A stretch of 41,567 nt of DNA from Phycisphaerales bacterium Planc_01 (GCA_001603075.1 LVBB01000080.1:113289-154855); one strand, 5' to 3'. Positions 15,944-27,278 are shown, numbered from the stretch's first letter. Notes: generated by a model from the letters alone, not told the origin. Made by a program: numbers and translations.

Positions 15944-16840
15944 CTAATAGTCCTTGTACTTTCGCATCCACAGCGGCCAGTCCTCGGGTTTGACGCCCCC
16001 GGCTCTGGTCCACGGTCCGGCGGTGTTGAAATCGGCGTGCCATTTCAGCGTCCACAGTTCCTTGAGTCCCACGGGACGGACCGACCAGTCGAGAAAGAGG
16101 GCGTTGGTGGTTCCATTGTGTCGATTGATGATGATGTTTCCCGATGTGGCGTTCGGCTCGACGGCGGGCGGTGGCGGCATCTCGCCGTCGCCGACGCTGC
16201 CGGTGGGCTTGCCTGCGTCCAGCAGGAACGGCATGGCATGGCGGCTGCGGAGCGAGGTGATATCCCGGCCCCAGCGTATCGTGGCGCGGTAGGTGAAGGG
16301 CTGACCGGTGACCATGTGGTAGTTCAAGCCGTAGCTGCCTCGAAAGGAAGGGGTCGGCAGGATGATCTCCCAGGCGGCGAAGGTTCCGCCACCGTTGACC
16401 TCCAGGGTAGTTGTGCCGCTCGACATGGCGGCGTAAGCCCGGTCCCCCGTGGTCCGGGTGGCGGCGGGGCAGCAGGCGATTCGCTCGGTTTCTATGGCGT
16501 GGTAGCGCCCGTGTGTATTCGGGTCCCTCTCATAGTCAATCCGCAGCCCTCTCAGCAGCGACAGGCCCGGGAGAATCCCGGTATCGACGGGCAGCCAGTT
16601 GTCGTTATCCTCCAGATACAGCGCAATGGTCGTTCCCCACTGGCGGAGGTTGGACAGGCAGACAGCGGCCCGCGCCTGCTTCCGTGCCCGCGACAGAGCC
16701 GGGAACAGCAGGGCCAGCAGCAGCGCGATGATGCTGATGACCACCAGAAGCTCGATCAGGGTGAAGGCCCTGGGATTGATTATTGATGATTGATGATTGA
16801 TTCCTGGGGTGGATCGGCGTTTTGTCGGGTCATTGGCCAT
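15944..16840 (-). CDS. Pseudopilin-like protein, H-X9-D motif, heptamer repeat in its leader
   Basis: The 298-residue product has the prepilin signature [20 protein letters not shown], so cleavage is expected before the Phe at about residue 27. The C-terminal motif is [14 protein letters not shown], again H-X9-DW. It is a paralogue of the gene at 14954-15820 (shared ends around [10 protein letters not shown] and [10 protein letters not shown]). The ATG at 16840 is chosen, with AGAGGAA about 9 bases upstream; a TTG at 16849 is too close to that site. The leader peptide NHQSSIIN is coded by four tandem ATCAATC units, which is odd. It follows the next upstream pseudopilin gene by 15 bases, so it is co-transcribed with it. 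Confidence 0.9.
   Translation of the reverse strand: MANDPTKRRSTPGINHQSSIINPRAFTLIELLVVISIIALLLALLFPALSRARKQARAAVCLSNLRQWGTTIALYLEDNDNWLPVDTGILPGLSLLRGLRIDYERDPNTHGRYHAIETERIACCPAATRTTGDRAYAAMSSGTTTLEVNGGGTFAAWEIILPTPSFRGSYGLNYHMVTGQPFTYRATIRWGRDITSLRSRHAMPFLLDAGKPTGSVGDGEMPPPPAVEPNATSGNIIINRHNGTTNALFLDWSVRPVGLKELWTLKWHADFNTAGPWTRAGGVKPEDWPLWMRKYKDY
16774..16801 (-). repeat. Heptanucleotide tandem repeat (ATCAATC x4) in the leader of a pseudopilin gene
   Basis: On the coding strand four contiguous units read ATCAATC, ATCAATC, ATCAATA, ATCAATC, flanked by CCAGGA and CC. Seven is not a multiple of three, so gain or loss of one unit would shift the reading frame before the prepilin signature. 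Confidence 0.85.
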
Positions 16841-16855
16841 GGGGATCAATTCCTC

Positions 16856-17974
16856 TCAGCGACGGCCTTCGGCCGGACCGGGCGCGTCCGGCGGGCTCTC
16901 CGTTGCGCTCGCTTCGTTTGAGTAACCCAGCCGGCCCCAGGCGGCCCGTTGCGTTCTCTGCAAATCATAGAGGCCGTCTTCCGTCTGCGGTTGGTAGTTC
17001 GCAGTAGATTCGATCTGTTCGACGAACCAACCCGGTCCGACTTCCTTAAGCTGGCGTGGGATCCTCGCGGTCTCGGCTCTCCACTTCCAGTACTCGGCGT
17101 GACCGTCGGCGAAAGACAGCGTTACGCCGTTCGCGTGCTGGATCGGAGGAGGGAATCCCCATCGCCACTTGGGTTCGAAATAGGGCACGATGAAGGTAGC
17201 GCTTCCGTCCATCTGGCCTCTATCGCAGAAGACCAACCGCTCCGCCGCCCCCGGACTGACGATGTCGGACAGGCGCCCCAGACGCAGGACGGTCTGACTG
17301 ACACGGTTGCTCGGCGCGCCGCGATACAGGATGTTCTCTATATAGGTCTGGTGGGTCTGAAGCGTGCCGTACAGGTTGGACCCGTTGGCGGCCGAGCAGA
17401 TGCCGTAGGTGACCCAGTGGCTGGTCCGTTGCGGGCAACGATAGAAGTCGATGTCGGCCAAGTACGGCCAGAGGCTTCCCTTGTTGGGGTTTTCGACCAC
17501 ATCCTGCCGCGTATAGCTGGGATAGTTGAAGGCAGACCCGACCCAGCCGTGATACACTCTCCCGCTGATTCCCCTCTCCCCGGCCCAACCGTTGGCCAGC
17601 CAGTCGTCGTTTTCGTGGGCGTAGGTCAGCCAGGCGAGTGTGAGTTGGCGGAGGTTGCTCAGGCAGACGGCCCGGCGGGCCTGCTCGCGGGCGGCGCGCA
17701 ACGCCGGGACCAATAGCGCCAGCAGCAGCGCGATCACCGCGATGACCACCAGCAGCTCGATCAGCGTGAAGGCGTTGGGATTGATGATGGATGATGGATG
17801 ATTGATGATTCCTGGTGCGGACGGCGATTCGGCGATAAACCCTTTCCGTATTGTGAATTGCGCGCACCCAAAGCGGTGCAGTCGTTCGCTGCGATGGAGG
17901 CCGTTGTCATGCTCTATGGCCTCCCATCTGCCTTGGCATCTTTCGCCTTCGGTCTCCATGCCATGCACTCCCAC
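16856..17974 (-). CDS. Pseudopilin-like protein with H-X9-DG motif and unusually long leader
   Basis: The core carries [20 protein letters not shown] and, near the C-terminus, [20 protein letters not shown], the classical H-X9-DG motif. The downstream chain matches planctomycete prepilin-like secreted proteins. The start is uncertain. In this frame the only ATG codons are at 17974 and 17959, giving a leader of 60-66 residues before the expected cleavage site, far longer than usual, and no good ribosome binding site is seen. A GTG at 17867 lies in another frame that enters the same heptamer repeat. The gene may therefore be switched off or started out of frame in this isolate. It is the first gene of the leftward three-gene run and faces a beta-propeller gene across a repeat-rich gap. 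Confidence 0.75.
   Translation of the reverse strand: MGVHGMETEGERCQGRWEAIEHDNGLHRSERLHRFGCAQFTIRKGFIAESPSAPGIINHPSSIINPNAFTLIELLVVIAVIALLLALLVPALRAAREQARRAVCLSNLRQLTLAWLTYAHENDDWLANGWAGERGISGRVYHGWVGSAFNYPSYTRQDVVENPNKGSLWPYLADIDFYRCPQRTSHWVTYGICSAANGSNLYGTLQTHQTYIENILYRGAPSNRVSQTVLRLGRLSDIVSPGAAERLVFCDRGQMDGSATFIVPYFEPKWRWGFPPPIQHANGVTLSFADGHAEYWKWRAETARIPRQLKEVGPGWFVEQIESTANYQPQTEDGLYDLQRTQRAAWGRLGYSNEASATESPPDAPGPAEGRR
17782..17809 (-). repeat. Heptanucleotide tandem repeat (ATCATC[A/C] x4) in the leader of a pseudopilin gene
   Basis: On the coding strand the units are ATCATCA, ATCATCC, ATCATCC, ATCATCA, flanked by CCAGGA and ATCCC, the same flanks as the array at 16774-16801. It lies just before the codons of the prepilin signature. 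Confidence 0.85.
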
Positions 17975-18286
17975 CCGTACCCACAGTGAAGGCGAAGCTC
18001 GACGATCCGATGTGGATGTCTTTCTTCAGCGAACCGGAGAAAAATGCGAAAATTCCCACGACGCAGTTGCTCCCCACCGATGTTGCCGCGCTCGCCGGCC
18101 TTCCCTTTCCTTGGCATCGTCCGCGTTCGGTCTCCACGTCAAGGCCTCTCACTGAGGGTTCTCTACCATATAGTGAAGTGAGACGGGCGGATGTGACGGT
18201 GTTTTCGCGAAAACACGCGAGAAACGCCGAGATTCTTGCGACGACCTCGCCGGCAGCGGGTGCGACAGGCCTTTTGCTTTGAATCG
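17931..18286. repeat. Two imperfect tandem copies of a 178-base unit
   Basis: Copy A runs from 17931 and copy B from 18109. Both begin CCTTGGCATC, share TTCGGTCTCCA about 18 bases in, CAGTGAAG or TAGTGAAG in the middle, GATGTG, and a similar stretch ending near ACGACG. The copies are clearly related but diverged. They fill most of the 432-base gap between the divergent pseudopilin and propeller genes, where I see no convincing gene. Confidence 0.6.
18199..18216. promoter_or_regulatory. Perfect 18-base palindrome, possible operator
   Basis: GTGTTTTCGCGAAAACAC is fully self-complementary. It lies in copy B of the 178-base repeat, about 190 bases upstream of the beta-propeller gene. The matching place in copy A is not palindromic. 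It may be a regulator site or a hairpin; the partner is unknown. Confidence 0.4.
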
Positions 18287-18406
18287 CCGGCGGTTTGCCG
18301 CTATGGTGGGGCACAAATGGGGTTGGCATTCGTATGCCTCGGCAGGCACGTTTCGTGCGGGCCGGCAGAGGAGTCGGTGGTGAACACCCTTGGTGGAGAA
18401 GAGTTC

Positions 18407-19720
18407 ATGACGAGCGCAAGACGGGGTATTCTCAGTGTGACGGTCGTTCTTCTGTGTCTTCGGGTCGGCTTGGCGGGCCAGTGGCCCAACTGGCGTGGGC
18501 CGCACTTCAATGGCTCGGCCGACGAGCGCGACCTGCCCCAGTCCTGGACCGATACGGAGAATGTCCTGTGGACCGCGCCGCTTCCGGGCCCGGCGGCCTC
18601 GACCCCGGTGATCTGGGACGGCAAGGTCTTCGTCAGCTCGCCCGTCAAGGGCGGCGACGATCTGCTGGCCCTGTGTTTCGACGCGCGAACGGGCCGGCAA
18701 CGGTGGTCGACGACGGTGGCCCGGTCGGACCGCGACTTTCCCCGCAACAACCTGGCGACGGCGTCGCCGACGACGGACGGACGGCACGCGTTCTTCCTCT
18801 ACGGCTCGGGCGACCTGGCGGCCCTCGACTTCGACGGCAACCTCGTCTGGTCGCGGAACATCGAGACCGAGTACGGCAACATCACCTGCCAGTTCGGCTA
18901 CGGCGCCAGTCCGATGGCGTTCGAGGGCGCGGTGTACATCCCGGTCCTGCGGCGCGAGCGGGCGTGGCGCGAGCCGCGCGAAGGCGAGCCGTTCGATTCC
19001 TTCCTGCTGGCCGTCGACGGGGCCACCGGCAGAACGCTGTGGCGTCACGTCCGCGCCAGCGACGCCCAGGACGAATCGCTCGATTCGTATGCGACGCCCA
19101 TTCCATTCCGCAACGGGGACCGGACCGAGATCGTTCTGATCGGCGCCGACTACGTCACCGCCCACGATCCGCAGACGGGCGCGGAATTGTGGCGCTACTG
19201 TTACGCGACGGGCCGGAGGGACACGCGCTGGCGGCTGATCCCCTCGGTCGTCACGGGCGCCGGCATGGTCTTCGGCGTGCAGCCGCGAGGCGGCAACGAC
19301 CTCTTCGCGATTCGCCCCGAGGGGGCCGACGGCGTCCTCTTGCAGGATCGCGTCGTTTGGACGTTCGACCGGATGACGCCCGACGTGCCGACGCCCTTAT
19401 TCTATCAGGGCCGGCTCTATGTGCTCGACGGGACGCGAAACGGCAAGGTCGTCACCTGCCTCGATCCGACGACCGGCCGGATCCAATGGCACGGGCGGAT
19501 CGGGGGCGGCGGGCCCTGGCGCGCCTCGCTGACGGCCGCCGACGGCAAGCTCTACTGCATCAACGAGGACAGCGAGGCCATCGTCCTGGCTGCTGGAGAC
19601 GAATTCCAGGTCCTCCATCGCTTCGACATGAAGGACAAGCCGGTCCAGGCGTCGATCGCCATCGCCGACGGCCGTCTGTTCGTCCGCACCGCCAGCAAGC
19701 TGACCTGTGTCGGCAAGTAA
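18407..19720 (+). CDS. Secreted PQQ-like (BamB-type) beta-propeller protein
   Basis: The 437-residue product has a signal peptide (ILSVTVVLLCLRVGLAGQ, cut near residue 24) followed by WPNWRGPHFNGS, the characteristic start of planctomycete PQQ-like propellers. Repeated blades show A-x-D-x-x-T-G-x-x-x-W patterns: CFDARTGRQRW, AVDGATGRTLWR, AHDPQTGAELWRY, CLDPTTGRIQW. Such propellers act as scaffolds or, with bound quinone cofactor, as dehydrogenases; no cofactor evidence is visible here. The ATG at 18407 has GGAGAAGAG a few bases upstream, and the signal peptide begins there; an open frame back to 18236 is not coding-like. It is divergent from the pseudopilin run. Two small hairpins (18325-18338 and 18346-18358) lie in its leader. 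Confidence 0.9.
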   Translation: MTSARRGILSVTVVLLCLRVGLAGQWPNWRGPHFNGSADERDLPQSWTDTENVLWTAPLPGPAASTPVIWDGKVFVSSPVKGGDDLLALCFDARTGRQRWSTTVARSDRDFPRNNLATASPTTDGRHAFFLYGSGDLAALDFDGNLVWSRNIETEYGNITCQFGYGASPMAFEGAVYIPVLRRERAWREPREGEPFDSFLLAVDGATGRTLWRHVRASDAQDESLDSYATPIPFRNGDRTEIVLIGADYVTAHDPQTGAELWRYCYATGRRDTRWRLIPSVVTGAGMVFGVQPRGGNDLFAIRPEGADGVLLQDRVVWTFDRMTPDVPTPLFYQGRLYVLDGTRNGKVVTCLDPTTGRIQWHGRIGGGGPWRASLTAADGKLYCINEDSEAIVLAAGDEFQVLHRFDMKDKPVQASIAIADGRLFVRTASKLTCVGK

Positions 19721-19744
19721 CCCTGTCGCATCCGGAAAGAAGAA

Positions 19745-19777
19745 AGGCCGTGCATCGGACAAACCGGCGCACGGCCT
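19745..19777. terminator. Hairpin between convergent genes, possible bidirectional terminator
   Basis: AGGCCGTGC (19745-19753) pairs perfectly with GCACGGCCT (19769-19777). It sits between the convergent propeller and clpC stop codons. No U-rich tail follows on either strand, so its efficiency as an intrinsic terminator is uncertain. Confidence 0.5.
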
Positions 19778-19802
19778 CTGACTGCCTGCGGAGGACGTAG
19801 GG

Positions 19803-22310
<2,508 letters not shown>

Positions 22311-22396
22311 ATTCGTTAAACCCGCTCCAAAGAATGTCCGTTTTCATCCAGTTTCTGCGGCCTCGGAACCACCCCAGATTCCCCGTTCGGTACCAC

Positions 22397-22425
22397 GTTA
22401 TCCCATGGCTGAGGCGTTCTGTCAA
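22397..22425 (-). promoter_or_regulatory. clpC: Promoter for clpC
   Basis: On the minus strand a perfect TTGACA (22420-22425) and GATAAC (22397-22402) are spaced by 17 bases, giving a leader of about 80 bases. No CtsR- or CIRCE-type operator is evident. The remaining part of the gap to 22744 holds no supportable gene; a small hairpin, CGGCGG-ACAG-CCGCCG (22679-22694), lies just downstream of the next gene. Confidence 0.65.
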
Positions 22426-22744
22426 CTCAGCGGATACGAGAAAGGTTCACACCGCGAGCGAGTCCGTTTTCGCCGAGCCGAACACTGCACGGCCATACGT
22501 TATATGACGTCAGAGGCCGCCGTGTTCATCAGACCAGAGGACCAATCCCCTGGACAGGGTAGGTATCGGCAAAATGGGCGAGAAACTTTCCCTTCGCGTG
22601 AACGCAAAATGGCATCTTTGTTGGATTTGTGAGATAGGGCGGTGTCCGGAGGCTTCCAGAACTCCCCCCTGGCGGTTGCGGCGGACAGCCGCCGAGCCGG
22701 GCCCCCATCAATCCGGCCGGTCCGCCCGCCTGCCCCCATGCAGA

Positions 22745-23014
22745 CTACTTGTCGTCGCGATTGCTCTCTTCGAGCAGCTTGCGCAGATAGGCGTTCTCGC
22801 GACGCGTCGCTTCGAGATCGAACGCCTGGTACTTGATGCAGACGCGAAGGTAGTCCAGCAGTTCCTGGAGCGTGTCGATGCTCTTCTGGAGTTCCTTGCG
22901 ATTGGCCTCGGCCTGCTTGGCAAGGTCCGCCAACTTCTTGTGATTCGGATCGGTGCTCTCGCCGAACTGCTTGACCAACTCGTTCAGCGCACCTTCCAGA
23001 CTGGCCTCATCCAT
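22745..23014 (-). CDS. Small coiled-coil protein, function unknown
   Basis: An 89-residue, charged, almost wholly helical protein with heptad pattern (LADLAKQAEANRKELQKSID, then LEATRRENAYLRKLLEESNR). No signal peptide or membrane segment is present, so it should be cytoplasmic. The start is firm: GGAGGAG lies 6 bases upstream, and an extended -10 promoter is at 23070. It lies upstream of clpC on the same strand but 434 bases away with a separate clpC promoter, so it is probably its own unit. I do not recognise a named family. Confidence 0.85.
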   Translation of the reverse strand: MDEASLEGALNELVKQFGESTDPNHKKLADLAKQAEANRKELQKSIDTLQELLDYLRVCIKYQAFDLEATRRENAYLRKLLEESNRDDK

Positions 23015-23069
23015 CGGATTCTCCTCCAGTTGCTTTCACGTCGCTGTGCCGCCCCAGGTTCATGGGCCT

Positions 23070-23098
23070 ATTGTACCAGAGGGGGCCATCGGAAAGAA
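23070..23098 (-). promoter_or_regulatory. Extended -10 promoter for the small coiled-coil gene
   Basis: On the minus strand TGG-TACAAT (the hexamer at 23070-23075) forms an extended -10 with a weak TTCTTT -35 (23093-23098) at 17 bases. The rest of the 314-base gap (23015-23328) to the divergent ECF gene shows no supportable gene. Confidence 0.5.
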
Positions 23099-23328
23099 GC
23101 GCATTTGGAGCGGTTTTGGCCTCCATCTGTCATGTCGGCGGCGGCAAAGCGCCAGACGCGACGGCGTGTGTCGGGCGTAGCGTCTGCAAGCGATCTGCCG
23201 GAAAGTCATTCCGTGCCGATTATGGCGAGGGGACCACATTCTTCTGGCACGGCGATACCGAACCCCTACCATGGACGTCTCAGTTTGTGGTTGGTCCATC
23301 CGGCCCAGTGCCGTGTTCGGAAAGATCG

Positions 23329-23871
23329 ATGTGCAGTGAACGAGTACTGTTGGACAAGGCCGCCCGGGGGTGCAGGGATTCCCTGCGCCGGATTTATGAG
23401 ACGCACCGGGACCATCTGCTGACGCTAGCCCGGGGGCTCTGTGGCGACCGAAGCACAGCGGAAGACGTCGTGCACGATGTCTTCGTGGCGTTCGCCAGGG
23501 GCCTGCCGCAGTTGCATGTGAAGACGAGCCTCAAGGGCTACCTGAGCGTCAGTGTGTGCAACCGAGTGCGCGACCTGGCCCGGGCTGAGATGCGACGGCG
23601 TCGCGATCCGGGCCGCTTCGATCCCGGCCCGGCCGACATGGCCGCTCCGGACATCCGTGCGGCGGACGCCGAGTTGACCGGTCGGCTGCGTGCGGCGTTG
23701 GAGCGGGTGCCCCTCGATCAACGGGAGGTCCTGCTGCTGCGTGCCCAGGCGGGATTGAGCTTCGAGGAGATCGCGCGGCATCAAGGGATCTCCTCCAACA
23801 CCGCGCGCGGACGGTATCGATACGGAATCGACAAGCTGCGGTCGCTCCTGAATAGCGAGTGTGAACGATGA
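23329..23871 (+). CDS. ECF-type RNA polymerase sigma factor
   Basis: A 180-residue sigma factor. Region 2 runs from about residue 15 to 85 (LRRIYETHRDHLLTLARGL, then AEDVVHDVFVAFARGL), and region 4 from about 115 to 175 (ALERVPLDQREVLLLRAQAG, then LSFEEIARHQGISSNTARGR). It is of the general Sigma70_r2/r4 ECF type and is not a close relative of the sigma factor at 7645. The ATG at 23329 is chosen by domain extent, with GGAAAG a few bases upstream; the open frame up to 23062 is not coding-like. Its stop overlaps the start of the next gene (ATGA at 23868-23871), so the two products are coupled. This arrangement is typical of a sigma factor with its membrane anti-sigma partner (inference). Confidence 0.93.
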   Translation: MCSERVLLDKAARGCRDSLRRIYETHRDHLLTLARGLCGDRSTAEDVVHDVFVAFARGLPQLHVKTSLKGYLSVSVCNRVRDLARAEMRRRRDPGRFDPGPADMAAPDIRAADAELTGRLRAALERVPLDQREVLLLRAQAGLSFEEIARHQGISSNTARGRYRYGIDKLRSLLNSECER

Positions 23872-26800
23872 GACCGGCAGAGCAACAGATAGAACGGCTT
23901 CTCGCAGGATTGCAGGACCATGCCTCGTCGGCCTTCGACGAGCGGACGCTGCGGGATATGTTCGCGGCCCTGGAAATCTCTACAGGCGGATTCCCTGTCC
24001 GTCGCTGGCAGGATATTGGCAGAGCGATCATGCAGAGTCGAATTACGAAATTGGCGGTCGCAGCGGTGCTGCTACTGGCCGTCCTGCTGCTGGTCCGCCA
24101 CCTGACCGGCCGCGAATCGACCGTCGCGCCGGCAGGCAGAGGCCATACCGTCGCAGAAGAACCCCACATTCCAAATGCTCCGGCCTTCCCGGAGACCATT
24201 GGCCAGCGAGAACAAGAGCGACTGGCCCGGGAACTCGCCACCGCCCGGGAACTCTTCGCCCAGACCGACGTGACGGGACTGCTGCACCTGCTCGACACCG
24301 GACTGGAGCCGACCAGGATCGCCATCGCGGGCTACCTGGCCCAGATCGGCGATGCGTCGGCCCTGCCGGCCCTGCAGAGACTGGCCGACCAGTGGCAGGG
24401 GCCTGCGGACGACAATCCGTTCCAACGGAGTGTCGAACAGATCCGAATCGCAGTTCCGGAAGAGAACCAGACGGACACCGAGGACTTGTCCACGACACAG
24501 CCGCAGTTGCCGGTTGGCGGGGTCGCCGTGCCTGACGGCATGCATATCGTGGTCCGCGTGACGGAGAAGGCCACCGGCCGACCGATCCCGCGGGCGACCA
24601 TCCAGGCCCGGATGGGCAGCGAGAGCGGGACGCACGCCGCCGACGATCTCGGGGTGTTCGTCTTCGACCTGAGTGAATCGATCCCCGACCAGGTGAGGAT
24701 CGCCACGCCCCACGAAGGATACGTCTGCCAGGGCGTAACCCTTCAGGGCCTGAGCCGGGAGAGACTCCCAAAGACGATCGAGTTCTCGCTTGAGAAGGGG
24801 ATTGTCATTGGAGGCCTCGTCCAGGATGAGGAAGGCCGGCCCGTCGAAGGCGCCAGAGTCGAATCGTACATCGGCGAAGAGCAACAGTTCGATCGGCCCT
24901 GCGTCAGCGTGCGCATCGAATTGACGACAGACGCCGAGGGACGCTGGCGCGCAGGGGGTGTGCCGCGCGAGGTCAATCGCCTGTGGTTCAACGTGTACCA
25001 TCCTCAGTTTGCCGACGGTGGCTTCGAAATGCCGGGGGACCTGAAGCTCGACGATCTCCGTGCCGAACAGGCGGTCATGGTGCTTGCGCAGGGCATCACC
25101 GTGACCGGTCGGGTGACGGACCTGGCCGGCAAGCCCATCGCCGGCGCCGAGCTTCTGGCGGGCAGCGACTACTTCGCCCGCGATTGGACGCAGACTGACG
25201 AAGCGGGCCACTTCGAGTTCCGACACCTGCGTTCGCTGAACCAGTCCTTCCTGCTGACCGTCCAGGCCCCGGGCTTCGCGCCCCAGCGGAGGGAACTGCC
25301 CTCGGTGAAGGACCTGGCGCCGGTGGACCTTGTCCTGGAGCCGGCCAGTCTCCTGATCGGCCGCGTCGTTGACTCGGCGGGCAGACCCATCGCGGATGCC
25401 TTCCTCACCACGGAAGACTGGAATGGCTGGCGCACGGTCAAGTGGCAGGGCCGCACGGACGCCAACGGCATGTTCGTCTGGGATTACCCACCTCATGATG
25501 CGATCGCGATTCGTATCAGCAAATCAGGCTATCGAGAATTCGAGCGACAGGTCGTTGCCGATGATCGAGAGCAGACCTTCGTTCTGGCCCGGCCCACGAC
25601 GATCCAAGGCTCGGTCACCGACAGCGAGACCGGGCGGACAGTCGATCGGTTCAAGCTGACCCCCGGTGCCCGTTGGCCCGGTGGCACCCGTGCCACATGG
25701 CAGACGTCGGAAGGCTGGGTCAAGTGGTTCACGGACGGGCGATACAGCTACACCTTCTCCGGTGACGCCGGCACCTACGCGGTCCGCATTGAGGCCGAAG
25801 GCTACCTGCCCGTTGAATCACCGTTCGTCGACGCCAACGAATCGGAGGTCACCATCGACATCGCTCTGACCAAGGGACAGGGTCCCTCCGGCTACGTGCT
25901 CGACGCCAACGCCGCGCCGGTCGAGGGCGCCGAGGTCTTCTGGCACAAGACCATACTGATCCAGGACGGCGAAATAATGGGCAGAACGCAACCCGCCTAC
26001 GCGAAGACCGACCGCGAGGGACGCTTTGCGTTCAAACCGGAGGATCGGGAAGACCTGTTCGTGGCGATCTGCGAACAGGGCATAGGCGTCGTTGCTCATG
26101 AGGAGCTTGTCGATAGCGGGATCATCATGCTGACGCCGTGGGCTCGCGTGCAGGGCCAGTTGCGCATCGGCACGAGGCCGGGCGCGAACAGGCGATTGCA
26201 GTTGGTCAGCCAGGAGCGGTTCCTGGGAAGTATTGCTCATTGCACAAATGAGACGTCGACGGATGAGCAGGGTCGATTCGTGTTCGAGAGGGTCCATCCA
26301 GGGGAATTCCGCCTGTACAATCAGATCTATGAGGTTCTGCCTGGCCAGACTCTCGAACTGTACCTCGGTGGGACCAGCCGGACCGTGAAAGGCGAATTGG
26401 CCCTGTCGATCCCGGCGGATGTTCCCATCTGGCCCGATCTGTACCTTGCCGCGATCGGAGAGCCTGTGCCGTTCGAGAAGTACCCCAAACCACCGGGATA
26501 CGAGCAGATGAGCCCGGACGAAATCGAGGCGTGGATGGAACGCTATGGCCAGACTGCCGAGGGCAAGGCCTACGCCGACTGGCTCGGGCGGATGTACCAC
26601 CAGCCGAGCAGGAACCTCCGCGTCGAGATGGACGGCCGCTCTGGGTTTCATGTGGACAACGTTGAGCCGGGGGGCTATGCGCTGAAAGGTGTCATCCGCT
26701 TCTTGCCGGTGCATGACAGTTCCCGAATCAATGAGATCGTCGGGCGGCTCTGGCACGAGGTTGTGGTGCCGCCGTTTGCCGGCGACGCGGAGATGGATAC

Positions 26801-27278
26801 GCCGCTTGATCTCGGTACGCTGGCGGTCCTGCCGGGCGATCTGATGGTGGGGGACGCGGCTCCGGATTTCGATGCACCCAGCTTCGGCCCGGGCCGGATT
26901 CGCTTGGCGAACTACCGGGGCAAGGTGCTCCTCGTGGCCTTCGCCGCCTGGGGCTATACGAATCCCGTCTCGCCGGGCGTGTATGACCTCAGGGATCTCT
27001 ATCAGCGTTTCGGCGAGAACCCACGGTATGCTCAGGTGAGCCTGCTGTTCTCCGGCAACCCGCTCGTGGACAAGAGGATCATCGACGAGACGGGACTGGA
27101 CTGGCCCCATGGTATGCTGAATGCGGCCGGCAGAGAAGAAACGGAGTACCGCATTACGACCCGACGTCCTATGCCCTGGACCGTTCTGATCGGTTCGCGA
27201 GGAGAGATCCTTGCCATGGGGCTGCATGGCGAGGACCTGCAACAGGCCGTCGAAGAAGCGTTGAAGACGGTCCCATAG
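23868..27278 (+). CDS. Large membrane-anchored protein: putative anti-sigma region, regulatory-like beta repeats, thioredoxin-like end
   Basis: A 1136-residue protein translationally coupled to the ECF sigma gene. Residues 1-58 are cytoplasmic (EQQIERLLAGLQDHASSAFD), then a membrane segment at about 61-77. Residues 108-190 look like helical HEAT-type repeats. At least five CarboxypepD_reg-like beta domains follow, starting near 310, 409, 493, 576 and 670 (VIGGLVQDEEGRPVEGARV, VTGRVTDLAGKPIAGAELL, LIGRVVDSAGRPIADAFL). The last 145 residues (VGDAAPDFDAPSFGPGRI, then YRGKVLLVAFAAWGYTNPV) are a TlpA/AhpC-like thioredoxin fold lacking the catalytic cysteines. The N-terminus could hold the sigma factor, with the outer part sensing (inference); no HXXXCXXC zinc motif is present. 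Alternatively it is only a surface protein made with the sigma factor. Confidence 0.88.
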   Translation: MRPAEQQIERLLAGLQDHASSAFDERTLRDMFAALEISTGGFPVRRWQDIGRAIMQSRITKLAVAAVLLLAVLLLVRHLTGRESTVAPAGRGHTVAEEPHIPNAPAFPETIGQREQERLARELATARELFAQTDVTGLLHLLDTGLEPTRIAIAGYLAQIGDASALPALQRLADQWQGPADDNPFQRSVEQIRIAVPEENQTDTEDLSTTQPQLPVGGVAVPDGMHIVVRVTEKATGRPIPRATIQARMGSESGTHAADDLGVFVFDLSESIPDQVRIATPHEGYVCQGVTLQGLSRERLPKTIEFSLEKGIVIGGLVQDEEGRPVEGARVESYIGEEQQFDRPCVSVRIELTTDAEGRWRAGGVPREVNRLWFNVYHPQFADGGFEMPGDLKLDDLRAEQAVMVLAQGITVTGRVTDLAGKPIAGAELLAGSDYFARDWTQTDEAGHFEFRHLRSLNQSFLLTVQAPGFAPQRRELPSVKDLAPVDLVLEPASLLIGRVVDSAGRPIADAFLTTEDWNGWRTVKWQGRTDANGMFVWDYPPHDAIAIRISKSGYREFERQVVADDREQTFVLARPTTIQGSVTDSETGRTVDRFKLTPGARWPGGTRATWQTSEGWVKWFTDGRYSYTFSGDAGTYAVRIEAEGYLPVESPFVDANESEVTIDIALTKGQGPSGYVLDANAAPVEGAEVFWHKTILIQDGEIMGRTQPAYAKTDREGRFAFKPEDREDLFVAICEQGIGVVAHEELVDSGIIMLTPWARVQGQLRIGTRPGANRRLQLVSQERFLGSIAHCTNETSTDEQGRFVFERVHPGEFRLYNQIYEVLPGQTLELYLGGTSRTVKGELALSIPADVPIWPDLYLAAIGEPVPFEKYPKPPGYEQMSPDEIEAWMERYGQTAEGKAYADWLGRMYHQPSRNLRVEMDGRSGFHVDNVEPGGYALKGVIRFLPVHDSSRINEIVGRLWHEVVVPPFAGDAEMDTPLDLGTLAVLPGDLMVGDAAPDFDAPSFGPGRIRLANYRGKVLLVAFAAWGYTNPVSPGVYDLRDLYQRFGENPRYAQVSLLFSGNPLVDKRIIDETGLDWPHGMLNAAGREETEYRITTRRPMPWTVLIGSRGEILAMGLHGEDLQQAVEEALKTVP

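Noticed and set aside
17986-18282. Small plus-strand frame through the 178-base repeats
   Set aside because: No ribosome binding site and no domain. The two repeat copies do not keep the same reading frame, so it is better read as non-coding repeat.
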